The position numbers were made by a program, and so were the translations under genes. Below, one piece after another: positions 43,079 to 51,929 of a DNA stretch of 64,000 nt. The number at the start of each line of letters is the position of its first letter. Positions within the stretch are counted from its first letter, which is position 1. The notes under the pieces were generated by a model that saw only the letters and a program-made list of their open reading frames with translations, did no database searches and had not been told where the DNA came from. The stretch is from Sphaerisporangium perillae. Lineage in GTDB: Bacteria; Actinomycetota; Actinomycetes; Streptosporangiales; Streptosporangiaceae. Location: the NCBI RefSeq assembly GCF_023276435.1, contig NZ_JALLPO010000003.1, forward strand, positions 1 through 64,000, in the 5' to 3' direction.

Positions 43079-44233
43079 GTGCGCAGGCAGGCGTCCACGC
43101 GGCGGGACGGCTGGGAGAAGATCATCGAGGAGCAGGGGCTCGCCTACCACCGCTCCGCGCACCCGGTCCACCTGACCCGGCCCTACTGGGACGAGGGCGT
43201 GGAGTACGTCTTCACCATGGAGGAGGTCCTCGACCTGGAGAGCCAGGTCGAGGAGCTGCACGGCATGTGCCTCGCGGCCGTCGAGCACGTGCTCGCCGCC
43301 GGCCGCCACCGCGACTTCGCGATCCCCGAGTGGGCGGCGCCGGAGGTCGAGGCGTCCTGGCGGCGCCGGGACCCGCACCTCTACGGCCGCTTCGACCTGC
43401 GCTACGACGGGAACGGTCCGGCCAAGTTGCTGGAGTACAACGCCGACACCCCGACCAGCCTCGTCGAGAGCTCGCTGATCCAGTGGTTCTGGCTCAAGGA
43501 CGTCCATCCGGACGACGACCAGTGGAACTCCCTCCACGAGCGGCTGATCGAGCGCTGGGCGGCGCTGCCGCTGCAGAGCGGCCCCGCCCACTTCGCCTGG
43601 ACCAACATGGACGAGACCGGCGAAGAGGTGATGACGCTCGGCTACCTGCAGGAGACGGCCGAGCAGGCGGGCCGGAAGACCGTCGCCGTCGCCATGGAGG
43701 ACATCGGGTGGGACGCCCGCGCGCAGCGCTTCGTCGACATGGAGCAGCGGGTGATCCGCACGCTGTGCAAGCTCTACCCGTGGGAATGGGCCGTCGCCGA
43801 CCCGTTCGGGCCGCAGGCGGTCAGGCAGCAGGTCTCCATGACCTGGATCGAGCCGCTGTGGAAGATGCTGCTGTCCAACAAGGCGCTGCTGGCCGTCCTG
43901 TGGGAGCTGTACCCCGGCCACCCCAACCTGCTGCCCGCCTACCTGGACGGCCCCCGGGACCTGCCCGCCCACATCGAGAAGCCGCTGCTCGGCCGGGAGG
44001 GCGCGAGCATGCGCATCGTGACCCCCGAGGGCACGCAGAGCACCGACGGCGGCTACGGCGCCGAGGGCTACGTCTACCAGGAGTTCCAGGCGCTGCCCGA
44101 CTTCGACGGCTGGCGTCCCGTGCTCGGCGCGTGGGTCGTCGGGGACGAGGCCGCCGGGCTCGGCATCCGGGAGACCTCGGGCCTGATCACCGATGACTCC
44201 TCCTCCTTCGTCCCCCACCGCATCGAGACGTGA
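43079..44233 (+). CDS. Glutathionylspermidine synthase-like ATP-grasp protein (YgiC-like)
   Basis: 384 residues from GTG 43079. ATP-grasp ligase of the GSP-synthase C-terminal type. Signatures are LAYHRSAHPVHLTRPYWDEG, KLLEYNADTPTSLVESSLIQ, FAWTNMDETGEEVMTLGYLQ, WEWAVADPFG and the metal/nucleotide segment SMRIVTPEGTQSTDGGYGAE. Family members ligate a carboxylate to an amine; in most bacteria the substrate of YgiC-like proteins is unknown, and actinomycetes do not make glutathione as a main thiol. It is the middle gene of a YgiB/YgiC/DUF350-like trio. Confidence 0.9.
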   Translation: MRRQASTRRDGWEKIIEEQGLAYHRSAHPVHLTRPYWDEGVEYVFTMEEVLDLESQVEELHGMCLAAVEHVLAAGRHRDFAIPEWAAPEVEASWRRRDPHLYGRFDLRYDGNGPAKLLEYNADTPTSLVESSLIQWFWLKDVHPDDDQWNSLHERLIERWAALPLQSGPAHFAWTNMDETGEEVMTLGYLQETAEQAGRKTVAVAMEDIGWDARAQRFVDMEQRVIRTLCKLYPWEWAVADPFGPQAVRQQVSMTWIEPLWKMLLSNKALLAVLWELYPGHPNLLPAYLDGPRDLPAHIEKPLLGREGASMRIVTPEGTQSTDGGYGAEGYVYQEFQALPDFDGWRPVLGAWVVGDEAAGLGIRETSGLITDDSSSFVPHRIET

Positions 44234-44332
44234 TCCCATGATCCCGCGTGATCCCGTGATGCCGGCGACACGCGTACCCGTGATCCGTCCCGTTCTTCCC
44301 ACCCCCCACCGAGCACGCCCAAGGAGCACCAC

Positions 44333-44782
44333 ATGACCATCGCGCTCGCCGGTCCCCTCGGAGAAGCGCTCGGACGAGGAGCCATGGCGATCCTCGCCTA
44401 CGCGGTCCTGGGCGTCCTGCTGCTGATCGCCGGCTTCTACGTCATCGACCTGGCCACCCCCGGCCGGCTCAGCAAGGTGATCCAGGAGGACCGCAACCCC
44501 AACGCGGCGCTGCTCACCGCGTCCGGGCTCGCGGCCGTCGGCCTGATCGTCGCCGCCTCCATCTGGTCCTCGGGAGGCGTGCTCCAGGAAGGGCTGCTCG
44601 CCACCCTGGTCTTCGGCGTCACGGGCATCGTCGTGCAGGCCCTCGGGATGCTGCTCTTCGACCGGGTGGCCGGCATCTCGGTCCGCGATCTGGTCCGCGA
44701 GCCCGGGCTGCAACCCGCCGCCGTCCTGCTCGCCGTGACCCACCTGGCGATCGGGGTGATCACCGCCGTAGCGGTGATATAG
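44333..44782 (+). CDS. DUF350 (YjfL-type) membrane protein
   Basis: 149 residues from ATG 44333 (AAGGAG 8 bases upstream). Four TM helices in two pseudo-repeats: about 18-42, 55-78, 85-106 and 122-145 (LAYAVLGVLLLIAGFYVIDL; ASGLAAVGLIVAASIWSSG; TGIVVQALGMLLF; LLAVTHLAIGVITAVAVI). DUF350 proteins are associated with ATP-grasp YgiC-like enzymes in many bacteria. It may anchor or export the enzyme's product. It is the third gene of the trio. Confidence 0.88.
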   Translation: MTIALAGPLGEALGRGAMAILAYAVLGVLLLIAGFYVIDLATPGRLSKVIQEDRNPNAALLTASGLAAVGLIVAASIWSSGGVLQEGLLATLVFGVTGIVVQALGMLLFDRVAGISVRDLVREPGLQPAAVLLAVTHLAIGVITAVAVI

Positions 44783-44828
44783 CGCACCTAGGGCTTTCGC
44801 ACTCGTGCTGACCTGGCACCCTAGGGAT

Positions 44829-45986
44829 GTGAATGACCGGGTACGCGAGGACACCGCACGACGGCTCGAACGGGCGATGGGGACTCTCGGCACCGCCGCG
44901 ATGACCCGGATGGACGAACGGCTGCCGTGGTACCGGGCGCTGTCGGCCGAGGACCGCTCGTGGGTCGGGCTGGTGGCCCAGGCCGGCATCGCCGCCTTCG
45001 TCGAGTGGTTCCAGCACGCCGACGAGGGCAGGCCGACCCCCAGCATCGAGATATTCGGCACCGCCCCGCGCGAGCTGAAGCGCTCTGTCTCGCTGCAGCA
45101 GACGGTCGACCTGGTACGCGTCGTCGTCGAGGTGGTGGAGGCGGAGGTCCAGGATCTCGCGGCGCCCGGCGGCGAGGAGTTGCTCAAGCAGGCGATGCTG
45201 CGCTACACCCGCGACGTGGCGTTCGCCGCCGCCCACGTCTACGCTCGCGAGGCCGAGGTGCGCGGCGCGTGGGACGCGCGCCTGGAGGCCCTGATCGTGG
45301 ACGCGCTGGTCCGCGGCGAGGTGGACGACGGGCTGCACTCGTGGGCGGCGGCGCTCGGCTGGACGTCCTCACCGGTCGTGGTGCTCGCCGGGTACGCGCC
45401 GGACGCCGACCCGCAGACCGTCATCGACGGGATGCGCGACAAGGGACGGCGTCTCGGCCACGACCTGCTCGCCGGTGTGCAGGGCGACCGCCTGATCGTC
45501 ATCGTGGGCGGCGCCGACAGCATCAAGGACGCCTCCAGGCACGTGGTGCCGCGCTTCGGGCCCGGCCCGATCGTCATCGGCCCCGAGGTCCCCGACCTGC
45601 ACGCGGCGGCCAACTCGGCCCGCGCCGCCGTGGCGGGCCTGCGGGCGGCACAGGGATGGCCGGACGCCCCCCGGCCCGTGCTGGCGGAGGACCTGCTCGC
45701 CGAGCGGGCCATCGACGGCGACGAGGACGCCCGCGAGCAGCTCATCGAGAACGTCTACGAGCCCCTGGAGGGCACTCCGCTGCTCGACACACTGGCGACC
45801 TACCTGGAGCAGGGCACATCTTTGGAAGCCACGGCGCGTCTGTTGTTCGTCCACCCGAACACCGTGCGTTACCGTTTGAAGAAGATCACAGAACTGACGG
45901 GCTACCAGCCCACCGAGGGCCGGTCCGCCTTCACATTGCAGGTCGGCCTGATTCTCGGAAGGTTGTCGCGAGCAACCGTAACCTGA
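44829..45986 (+). CDS. fasR: Fatty-acid synthesis regulator FasR (PucR/CdaR-like)
   Basis: 385 residues from GTG 44829; 44805 is possible. Strong similarity to Streptomyces FasR: ARMDERLPWYRALSAEDRSW VGLVAQAGIAAF (a continuous block), the GTAPRELKRSVSLQQTVDLV stretch, and the C-terminal PucR-type HTH DTLATYLEQGTSLEATARLL followed by FVHPNTVRYRLKKITELTGY. It sits directly upstream of fabD-fabH-acpP-fabF, as in Streptomyces, where FasR activates this operon. A near-perfect 30-bp palindrome overlaps its stop codon. Confidence 0.93.
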   Translation: MNDRVREDTARRLERAMGTLGTAAMTRMDERLPWYRALSAEDRSWVGLVAQAGIAAFVEWFQHADEGRPTPSIEIFGTAPRELKRSVSLQQTVDLVRVVVEVVEAEVQDLAAPGGEELLKQAMLRYTRDVAFAAAHVYAREAEVRGAWDARLEALIVDALVRGEVDDGLHSWAAALGWTSSPVVVLAGYAPDADPQTVIDGMRDKGRRLGHDLLAGVQGDRLIVIVGGADSIKDASRHVVPRFGPGPIVIGPEVPDLHAAANSARAAVAGLRAAQGWPDAPRPVLAEDLLAERAIDGDEDAREQLIENVYEPLEGTPLLDTLATYLEQGTSLEATARLLFVHPNTVRYRLKKITELTGYQPTEGRSAFTLQVGLILGRLSRATVT

Positions 45987-46004
45987 CCATGGTTCGGTAA
46001 CGGT
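45975..46004. promoter_or_regulatory. 30-bp near-perfect palindrome, candidate FasR operator
   Basis: Arms ACCGTAACC-tg-ACCA and TGGT-tc-GGTAACGGT are complementary except for the central dinucleotides and one base. It covers the fasR stop codon (45984-45986) and lies 100 bp upstream of fabD. No U-run follows, which argues against a simple terminator. Operator function is inferred from symmetry and position. Confidence 0.6.
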
Positions 46005-46006
46005 CC

Positions 46007-46029
46007 GGAAACCTCCACTAGAGGGTTCC
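46007..46029. promoter_or_regulatory. Second inverted repeat in the fasR-fabD gap
   Basis: GGAAACCTC (46007-46015) and GAGGGTTCC (46021-46029) are complementary except for one pair, with a 5-nt loop. It may be a weak attenuator or part of the regulatory region upstream of fabD. Confidence 0.4.
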
Positions 46030-46103
46030 TACAAAGACCCACCGACAAAGTTCGTACGGATCATTAGCAGTGTGGTGAACTCCTACAGGGCATGGTGGAT
46101 TTT

Positions 46104-47054
46104 GTGCTCGTCATCGTCGCTCCCGGGCAAGGCGCCCAGACTCCAGGCTTCCTGTCCCCGTGGCTTGAGATCCCCGGTCTTCGTGACCGGCTGTCGGCAT
46201 GGTCCGATGTCGCCGGCCTCGATCTGATCTCCTACGGGACCACGGCCGGCGCGGACGAGATCCGTGACACCGCGGTCGCGCAGCCACTCTTGGTAGCCGC
46301 CGGCCTCGCCGTCGCCGAGGTCCTGCTCTCCCCCGCCGGCGCCGGCTCCGCCGGAGACGGCGGTGCCGTCACCCCCGGCGTGGTCGCCGGGCACAGCGTC
46401 GGAGAGTTCACCGCCGCCGCCCTCGCCGGCGTCCTCACCCCCGAACAGGCCGTCGCCCTCGTGGGGCAGCGCGGCCAGGCCATGGCCAAGGCCGCCGCCA
46501 TCACCCAGACCGGCATGACGGCCGTGCTCGGCGGCGACGAGGAAGAGGTGCTCGGCGCGATCGAGCGTCACGGCCTCACCCCGGCCAACATCAACGGAGC
46601 CGGTCAGATCGTCGCGGCCGGCACGGCCGAGCAGCTCGCCGCCTTCGCGGCCGACCCGCCCGCTCGCGCCCGGCTGAGATCCCTCTCCGTGGCGGGAGCG
46701 TTCCACACCCACCACATGGCCCCCGCGGTCGAGCACCTGCGTTCCGAGGCCGCCGGGGTCACCCCGGGCGACCCGCGCGTGACCCTGCTGTCCAACGCGG
46801 ACGGCCAGGCCGTCGCGAGCGGCGCCGAGTTCGTCGAGCGGCTGATCGCCCAGGTGGCCCGCCCGGTCAGGTGGGATCTGTGCATGGCCACGATGGCCGG
46901 CCTCGGTGTCACCGCCATGATCGAGCTGCTTCCGGGAGGCACGCTGACCGGCCTGGCCAAGCGGGCGCTCCCCGGCATCGAGACGGTCCCGCTCAAGACC
47001 CCCGACGACCTCGCGGCCGCCGGCACCGTGATCAGCAAGGAGACCGCCCAGTGA
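46104..47054 (+). CDS. fabD: Malonyl-CoA:ACP transacylase
   Basis: 316 residues from GTG 46104, where homology to Streptomyces FabD begins (VLVIVAPGQGAQTPGF); ATG 46092 is an alternative. The active-site Ser is in GVVAGHSVGEFTAAALAGV. The Arg is in VGQRGQAMAK and the catalytic His in AFHTHHMAPA. It loads malonate from CoA onto AcpP for the type II fatty acid synthase. It is coupled to fabH by a 4-base overlap (GTGA). First gene of the FAS II operon downstream of fasR. Confidence 0.95.
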   Translation: MLVIVAPGQGAQTPGFLSPWLEIPGLRDRLSAWSDVAGLDLISYGTTAGADEIRDTAVAQPLLVAAGLAVAEVLLSPAGAGSAGDGGAVTPGVVAGHSVGEFTAAALAGVLTPEQAVALVGQRGQAMAKAAAITQTGMTAVLGGDEEEVLGAIERHGLTPANINGAGQIVAAGTAEQLAAFAADPPARARLRSLSVAGAFHTHHMAPAVEHLRSEAAGVTPGDPRVTLLSNADGQAVASGAEFVERLIAQVARPVRWDLCMATMAGLGVTAMIELLPGGTLTGLAKRALPGIETVPLKTPDDLAAAGTVISKETAQ

Positions 47055-48007
47055 GGATCATGCGAGGCTCCCCGGGCGCCAAGGTGCTCGCGTTCGGCGG
47101 TTACCAGCCCGCCGGTGTCGTCACCAACGACGACCTGGCGAAGACCATCGACACCAACGACGCCTGGATCCAGAGCCGCGTCGGCATCAAGGAGCGCCGG
47201 ATCGCCGGCCCCGAGGAGTCCGACGTCGACATCGCCGTGCAGGCCGGGGGCAAGGCCCTGGCCGCGAGCGGGTTGTCGGCCGCCGACATCGACCTGGTCG
47301 TCGTCGCCACCTGCACGCTCGAGGCGCAGATCCCGAACGCCGCCGCCCGCGTCGCCCACCGGCTCGGCATCCAGGCTCCGGGCGCCTTCGACGTCAACGC
47401 CGCCTGCGCCGGCTTCTGCTACGCCCTGGCGGCCGCTGGTGACGCCGTCCGGGCCGGGTCCGCGACCAACGTGCTGGTGATCGGCACCGAGAAGCTCTCC
47501 CAGTGGGTCGACTGGACCGACCGGGCCACCTGCGTGATCTTCGCCGATGGCGCCGGAGCCGCCGTGGTCGGGCCGTCCGAGACGCCCGGCATCGGCCCGG
47601 TCGTGTGGGGCAGCGCCGGCGACAAGTACGACGCGATCATCATCAAGGACCGCGACTCCTTCCTCCACCAGGAAGGCCAGACGGTGTTCCGCTGGGCCAC
47701 GACCGCGCTTCACCCGGTCGCCAAGGAAGCCTGCGACCGTGCGGGGGTGGACCCCTCCGAGCTGGCCGCCTTCGTCCCCCACCAGGCCAACCTGCGCATC
47801 ATCGAGTCCATCGCCCGTAAGCTCGGCGCCGACAAGGCGGTCATCGCCAAGGACATCGTCCTGGCCGGCAACACCTCGGCCGCGTCGATCCCGCTCGCGC
47901 TGAGCCGCATGATCGAGCGCGGCGAGGTCCAGTCGGGCGACCTGGCCCTCCTGCTCGGCTTCGGCGCCGGCCTCACCTACGCCGGCCAAGTGGTGGAGAT
48001 CCCCTGA
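47051..48007 (+). CDS. fabH: 3-oxoacyl-ACP synthase III
   Basis: 318 residues from GTG 47051. The thiolase-fold initiation condensing enzyme has the triad Cys in DVNAACAGFCYAL, His in FVPHQANLRI and Asn in LAGNTSAASIPLAL. RVGIKERRIA near residue 40 is the family's CoA-binding start. It condenses acyl-CoA primers with malonyl-ACP to begin chains; in actinomycetes it usually prefers branched primers (inference). It overlaps fabD by 4 bp and lies 72 bp before acpP. Confidence 0.95.
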   Translation: MRIMRGSPGAKVLAFGGYQPAGVVTNDDLAKTIDTNDAWIQSRVGIKERRIAGPEESDVDIAVQAGGKALAASGLSAADIDLVVVATCTLEAQIPNAAARVAHRLGIQAPGAFDVNAACAGFCYALAAAGDAVRAGSATNVLVIGTEKLSQWVDWTDRATCVIFADGAGAAVVGPSETPGIGPVVWGSAGDKYDAIIIKDRDSFLHQEGQTVFRWATTALHPVAKEACDRAGVDPSELAAFVPHQANLRIIESIARKLGADKAVIAKDIVLAGNTSAASIPLALSRMIERGEVQSGDLALLLGFGAGLTYAGQVVEIP

Positions 48008-48079
48008 ACCTGTACGACCGGCCCGCACGGCTCGCCGTACACACCAAGAGAAGCACCCGATCCAAGGAGAAATCGCGAC

Positions 48080-48319
48080 ATGGCAGTGACCGAGCAGGAG
48101 ATCCTCGCGGGCCTCGGCAAGATCATCAACGAGATCACCGGCATCCCGGCCGCCGAGGTCACCCCGGAGAAGAACTTCGTGGACGACCTCGACATCGACT
48201 CGCTCTCCATGGTCGAGATCGCCGTCGCCGCCCAGGACGAGTTCGGCGTCGAGATCCCCGACGACCAGCTCAAGCACCTGAAGACCGTCAAGGACGTCGT
48301 CAACTTCATCCAGAACTAG
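48080..48319 (+). CDS. acpP: Acyl carrier protein
   Basis: 79 residues; four-helix ACP with the phosphopantetheine Ser in DDLDIDSLSMVEIAVAAQDE. It is acidic, with a correct length for AcpP. An AAGGAG ribosome site precedes the ATG at 48080. It carries growing acyl chains for FabD, FabH and FabF, its operon neighbours. Confidence 0.96.
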   Translation: MAVTEQEILAGLGKIINEITGIPAAEVTPEKNFVDDLDIDSLSMVEIAVAAQDEFGVEIPDDQLKHLKTVKDVVNFIQN

Positions 48320-48395
48320 CTCGACTCAGGCGTCCGGTGCGGCCGGGCGCCTGAGCCCCCCCATGCTTCGCGTCGATTCACAAGGAGCGCATCAA

Positions 48396-49628
48396 GTGAG
48401 CAGAGATCGGGTACGTGTCGTTGTCACCGGGCTCGGCGTGACAACGCCCCTCGGTGGAGACGTCGCCTCGACCTGGTCGGCGCTCCTCGCCGGACAGTCG
48501 GGCGTCCACACCCTCACCGAAGACTGGGCCGACCTCCTGCCGGTGAAGTTCGCCGCCAAGGCGGCCGTCGAGCCGACCGAGGTCCTGCCCAGGCCGGAGT
48601 CACGCCGCCTGGACCGTGCCGAGCAGTTCGCGCTCATCGCGGCCCGCGAGGCCTGGCAGGACGCCGGGACGCCGAAGGTCGCCCCCGACCGGCTGGGGGT
48701 CGTCGTCGGCAGCGGCATCGGCGGTATCACCACGATCCTCGCCGCCTACGACGTCTTCAAGGAGAAGGGCTGGCAGCGGCTGTCGCCCTACACCGTCCCC
48801 ATGCTGATGCCGAACGGCTCGGCCGGATGGATCGGCATCGAACTCGGCGCGACGGCCGGCGTCCACGCCACCGTCAGCGCCTGCGCCACCGGCGCCGAGT
48901 CCATCGGCTACGCCATGGAGATGATCAGGTCGGGGCGGGCGGACGTCGTCGTGGCGGGCGGCACCGAGGCCGCCATCCACCCGCTGAACCTCGGGTCCTT
49001 CGCGGCGATGCGGGCGATGTCCACCCGCAACGACGAGCCCCAGCTGGCCTCCCGGCCCTGGGACGTCGACCGTGACGGGTTCGTCCTCGGCGAGGGAGCG
49101 GGCATCATCGTCCTCGAGTCCGAGGAGCACGCCCTCGCCCGCGGGGCCCGCATCTACGCCGAGGCGGCCGGCGTCGGCTACTCCGGCGACGCCCACCACA
49201 TCGCCCAGCCCGAGCCGACGGGCGCGGGCCTGCGCAGCGCCGCCCGCAGGGTCCTTGCGGACGCCGGTCTGACCGGCGAGGACATCCGGCACGTCAACGC
49301 GCACGCCACCTCCACCCCCGCGGGGGACGTCGTGGAGGCGGTGGCGATCCAGGAGATCATCGGCGACCACCCGCTCGTGACGGCGACCAAGTCGATGACC
49401 GGTCACCTGCTCGGCGGGGCCGGCGGCATCGAGTCGGTCTTCACGATCAAGGCCCTGTACGACCGGGTCGTGCCGGCCACCATCAACGTGGACAACCTCG
49501 ACCCGGCGGTCGAGGTGGACATCGTGCGCGGCGAGCCGCGCAAGCTCCCCGACGGCCAGATCGCCGCGATCAACAACTCGTTCGGCTTCGGCGGCCACAA
49601 CGTCTCCGTCGCCTTCGCCAGCATTTGA
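48396..49628 (+). CDS. fabF: 3-oxoacyl-ACP synthase II
   Basis: 410 residues from GTG 48396 (AAGGAG 8 bases upstream). KAS II catalytic residues: Cys in TVSACATGAESIGYA, His in VNAHATSTPAGD, Lys/His in TKSMTGHLLGGAGG. The N-terminal VVVTGLGVTTPLGGDV is typical. It elongates acyl-ACP with malonyl-ACP. It is followed after 13 bp by the carboxyltransferase gene. Confidence 0.96.
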   Translation: MSRDRVRVVVTGLGVTTPLGGDVASTWSALLAGQSGVHTLTEDWADLLPVKFAAKAAVEPTEVLPRPESRRLDRAEQFALIAAREAWQDAGTPKVAPDRLGVVVGSGIGGITTILAAYDVFKEKGWQRLSPYTVPMLMPNGSAGWIGIELGATAGVHATVSACATGAESIGYAMEMIRSGRADVVVAGGTEAAIHPLNLGSFAAMRAMSTRNDEPQLASRPWDVDRDGFVLGEGAGIIVLESEEHALARGARIYAEAAGVGYSGDAHHIAQPEPTGAGLRSAARRVLADAGLTGEDIRHVNAHATSTPAGDVVEAVAIQEIIGDHPLVTATKSMTGHLLGGAGGIESVFTIKALYDRVVPATINVDNLDPAVEVDIVRGEPRKLPDGQIAAINNSFGFGGHNVSVAFASI

Positions 49629-49641
49629 TTTTGGAGCGCCT

Positions 49642-51066
49642 GTGACTGTGCTCGACAAGGGGGTGGTGACCGGGGCCTCCGAAGAGGAGGCTCCTGATCC
49701 CCGCGACCCGCGACCACGCCTGTCCGCCCTGTTCGACGAGGGCACCATCCACTTGCTCTCCCCCGAAGACCGCAGCGGCGTGCTCGCCGCCATGGGCCGC
49801 GTGGAGGGCGTGCCGGTGGTGGCCTTCTCCAGCGACGCGCGCGTCCAGGGCGGCGCGATGGGCAGCGAGGGCTGCGAGCACATCGTGCACGCCTACGACA
49901 TCGCCGTCCGCGAACGCGTCCCGATCGTCGGCCTGTGGCACTCCGGCGGCGCCCGCCTGGCCGAGGGCGTCGAGTCCCTGCACGCCGTCGGCCGCGTGTT
50001 CGCGGCGATGACCAGGGCCTCCGGCGTGGTCCCGCAGATCTCCGTGGTCCTCGGCCCGGCGGCCGGCGGAGCCGCGTACGGTCCGGCCCTGACCGACCTG
50101 GTGATCCTTTCCGACAAGGGCCGCATCTTCGTCACCGGGCCCGACGTCGTCCGCAGCGTCACCGGCGAGAAGATCGACATGGCCGCTCTGGGCGGCCCGG
50201 AGCCGCACAGCAAGCGCAGCGGCGTGGTCCACGTCGTCACCAAGTCCGACACCGAGGCGGTGCTGAACGCCCGGCGCCTTGCCGTGCTGCTCGGCCACCA
50301 GGGGCGCGTCCGCCTCGAATCGGTGGAGGACGTCGACTTCTCCGGCCTGCTCCCCGAGGAGGTCCGCCGGGCGTACTCCGTGCACCCGCTGGTCAACGGG
50401 CTGCTCGACGAGCCCGGCGTCGAACTGCACCCCAAGTGGGCGCCCAACATCGTCACCACGCTCGGCCGCCTCGGCGGCCGCACGGTCGGCATCATCGCCA
50501 ACAACCCGATGCGGCTCGCCGGCTGCCTCGACTCAACGTCCGCCGAGAAGGCCGCCCGGTTCGTGCGCATGTGCGATGCCTTCGGGGTGCCGCTGGTCGT
50601 CCTGGTGGACGTCCCCGGCTACCTTCCCGGCGTCGGCCAGGAGCACGACGGCGTCGTCCGGCGCGGGGCCAAGCTCCTGCACGCCTTCGCCGAGGCCTCC
50701 GTGCCCCGCGTCACCCTGGTGACGCGCAAGGCCTACGGCGGCGCGTACATCGCGATGAACTCCCGGTCCCTGGGCGCCACCAAGGTGTTCGCCTGGCCGA
50801 CCGCCGAGGTCGCCGTCATGGGCGCGCTCGCCGCCATCCGCGTCCTGAAGCGCCGCGAGATCGCCGCCGCCCCCGAGGAGGAGCGTTCCGCCCTGGAGTC
50901 GCGGCTGGCCGAGGAGCACGAGAAGGTCGCCGGCGGCCTCGACCGCGCGATCCAGCTCGGCGTCGTCGACGAGGTCATCAAGCCCGAAGAGACCCGCGGC
51001 GCCATCGCCAAGGTCCTCGCCCAGGCCACCCCCGCCCGCGGCGCCCACGGCAACATCCCGCTGTAG
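49642..51066 (+). CDS. accD: Acyl-CoA carboxylase carboxyltransferase beta subunit (AccD6-like)
   Basis: 474 residues. The carboxyltransferase core has GCEHIVHAYDIAVRERVPIV, GLWHSGGARLAEGVESLHAV, VVLGPAAGGAAYGPALTDLV, FVTGPDVVRSVTGEKIDMAA and LVDVPGYLPGVGQEHDGVVR, then TRKAYGGAYIAMNSRSLGA. It transfers carboxyl from biotin on an AccA-type alpha subunit (not in the window) to acetyl-CoA or propionyl-CoA, providing malonyl-CoA for the operon. The position after fabF is like accD6 in mycobacteria. A terminator follows at 51085. Confidence 0.93.
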   Translation: MTVLDKGVVTGASEEEAPDPRDPRPRLSALFDEGTIHLLSPEDRSGVLAAMGRVEGVPVVAFSSDARVQGGAMGSEGCEHIVHAYDIAVRERVPIVGLWHSGGARLAEGVESLHAVGRVFAAMTRASGVVPQISVVLGPAAGGAAYGPALTDLVILSDKGRIFVTGPDVVRSVTGEKIDMAALGGPEPHSKRSGVVHVVTKSDTEAVLNARRLAVLLGHQGRVRLESVEDVDFSGLLPEEVRRAYSVHPLVNGLLDEPGVELHPKWAPNIVTTLGRLGGRTVGIIANNPMRLAGCLDSTSAEKAARFVRMCDAFGVPLVVLVDVPGYLPGVGQEHDGVVRRGAKLLHAFAEASVPRVTLVTRKAYGGAYIAMNSRSLGATKVFAWPTAEVAVMGALAAIRVLKRREIAAAPEEERSALESRLAEEHEKVAGGLDRAIQLGVVDEVIKPEETRGAIAKVLAQATPARGAHGNIPL

Positions 51067-51084
51067 GTCATCCGTTCAGCAGGT

Positions 51085-51117
51085 GAGGCCCCGCACCGGA
51101 CGCCGGTGCGGGGCCTC
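51085..51117 (+). terminator. Terminator of the FAS II operon
   Basis: A perfect 15-bp stem GAGGCCCCGCACCGG with CCGGTGCGGGGCCTC and a 3-nt loop, 18 bp after accD. A distinct U-run is lacking, as is common in actinomycetes. Confidence 0.8.
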
Positions 51118-51434
51118 GCCGTCTTGTCGGCGGTGCGGCGTCGCCCGTGGAGCCCTGCCGGGTTCAATCGGCCGGTGGCCAGGTACGGAAGCGCGCCCGC
51201 CGACCGGTCGCGGGACAGCTCCAGCATCTTCGGACCGAGGGCCGCCAGCATCCTCCGGCCGGCCGGGACTCCGGCGCCGTCCAGCGATACCCCAGGTCAT
51301 CGAAGCCGCGGAGCGGGAGACGAACGCCCGTCCCGCTCCTGACGCGGGAACCATACCCGCGAACCCTGGCGCCGCCTCCGGGCGGTCCGGAGCGGCCGTG
51401 GCGTGAAAGGTCGCTTCTTGCGGCGTAACGGCGG
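51118..51434. other. Gene-free spacer between the FAS II terminator and DUF3145
   Basis: 317 bp in which I see no gene, repeat or regulatory motif that I can support. Open frames here lack starts, ribosome sites and family resemblance. Confidence 0.4.
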
Positions 51435-51929
51435 TCAGACGGCGGCGTGGAGCCAGCGGACGGGTGCGCCGTCGCCGGCGTAGCGGAAGGGTTCGAGCTC
51501 TTCGTCCCACTGCTTGCCGAGCAGCTTGTCCAACTCCTCTTCCAGCACGACCCGGCCCTGCGCGGCCATCAGCATCACATTGCGCAGCCGGTCCTCGGGG
51601 ATCATGATGTCGCCGGACACGCCGACCACGGCCGTAAAGGCGCCGAGCGTCGGCGTGTAGGCATGCCGGGAGCCGTCCACACCCGGGGACGCGTCCTCGG
51701 TGATCTCAAAACGGATGCGCTGCCAGCCCATGAGGGACGACGTGATCGCCGCCGCCGTGCCGGGACGGCCCTCATACTCGGCCTGGGTCCGCACGGTGCC
51801 AGGCTGGGCCGGCTGAGGAGTCCACGACAGGTCGACGGGTATGCCAAGGACACCCGCGACGGCCCATTCGATGTGCGGGCACAGCGCGGGTTGAGCCGAG
51901 TGGACGTACAGCACGCCACGAGCAGACAC
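51435..51929 (-). CDS. DUF3145-family protein
   Basis: 164 residues matching DUF3145 along the whole length: MSARGVLYVHSAQPALCPHI, EWAVAGVLGIPVDLSWTPQP, WQRIRFEITEDASPGVDGSR and ALLGK-like KLLGKQWDEELEPFRYAGDG. Members are found only in actinobacteria, typically beside the fab operon as here; their function is unknown but the constant link suggests a role in lipid metabolism. It is convergent with accD and divergent from the S8 peptidase gene. Confidence 0.92.
   Translation of the reverse strand: MSARGVLYVHSAQPALCPHIEWAVAGVLGIPVDLSWTPQPAQPGTVRTQAEYEGRPGTAAAITSSLMGWQRIRFEITEDASPGVDGSRHAYTPTLGAFTAVVGVSGDIMIPEDRLRNVMLMAAQGRVVLEEELDKLLGKQWDEELEPFRYAGDGAPVRWLHAAV

Noticed and set aside
42989-45187. 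732-codon minus-strand frame over the YgiC/DUF350/fasR region
   Set aside because: It lies antisense to three genes with clear family signatures; low-complexity His/Gly/Asp composition shows it is a shadow frame.
44829-45986. Purine catabolism PucR activator
   Set aside because: The protein has the PucR-type HTH, but full-length similarity and the adjacent fabDH-acpP-fabF operon identify it as FasR.
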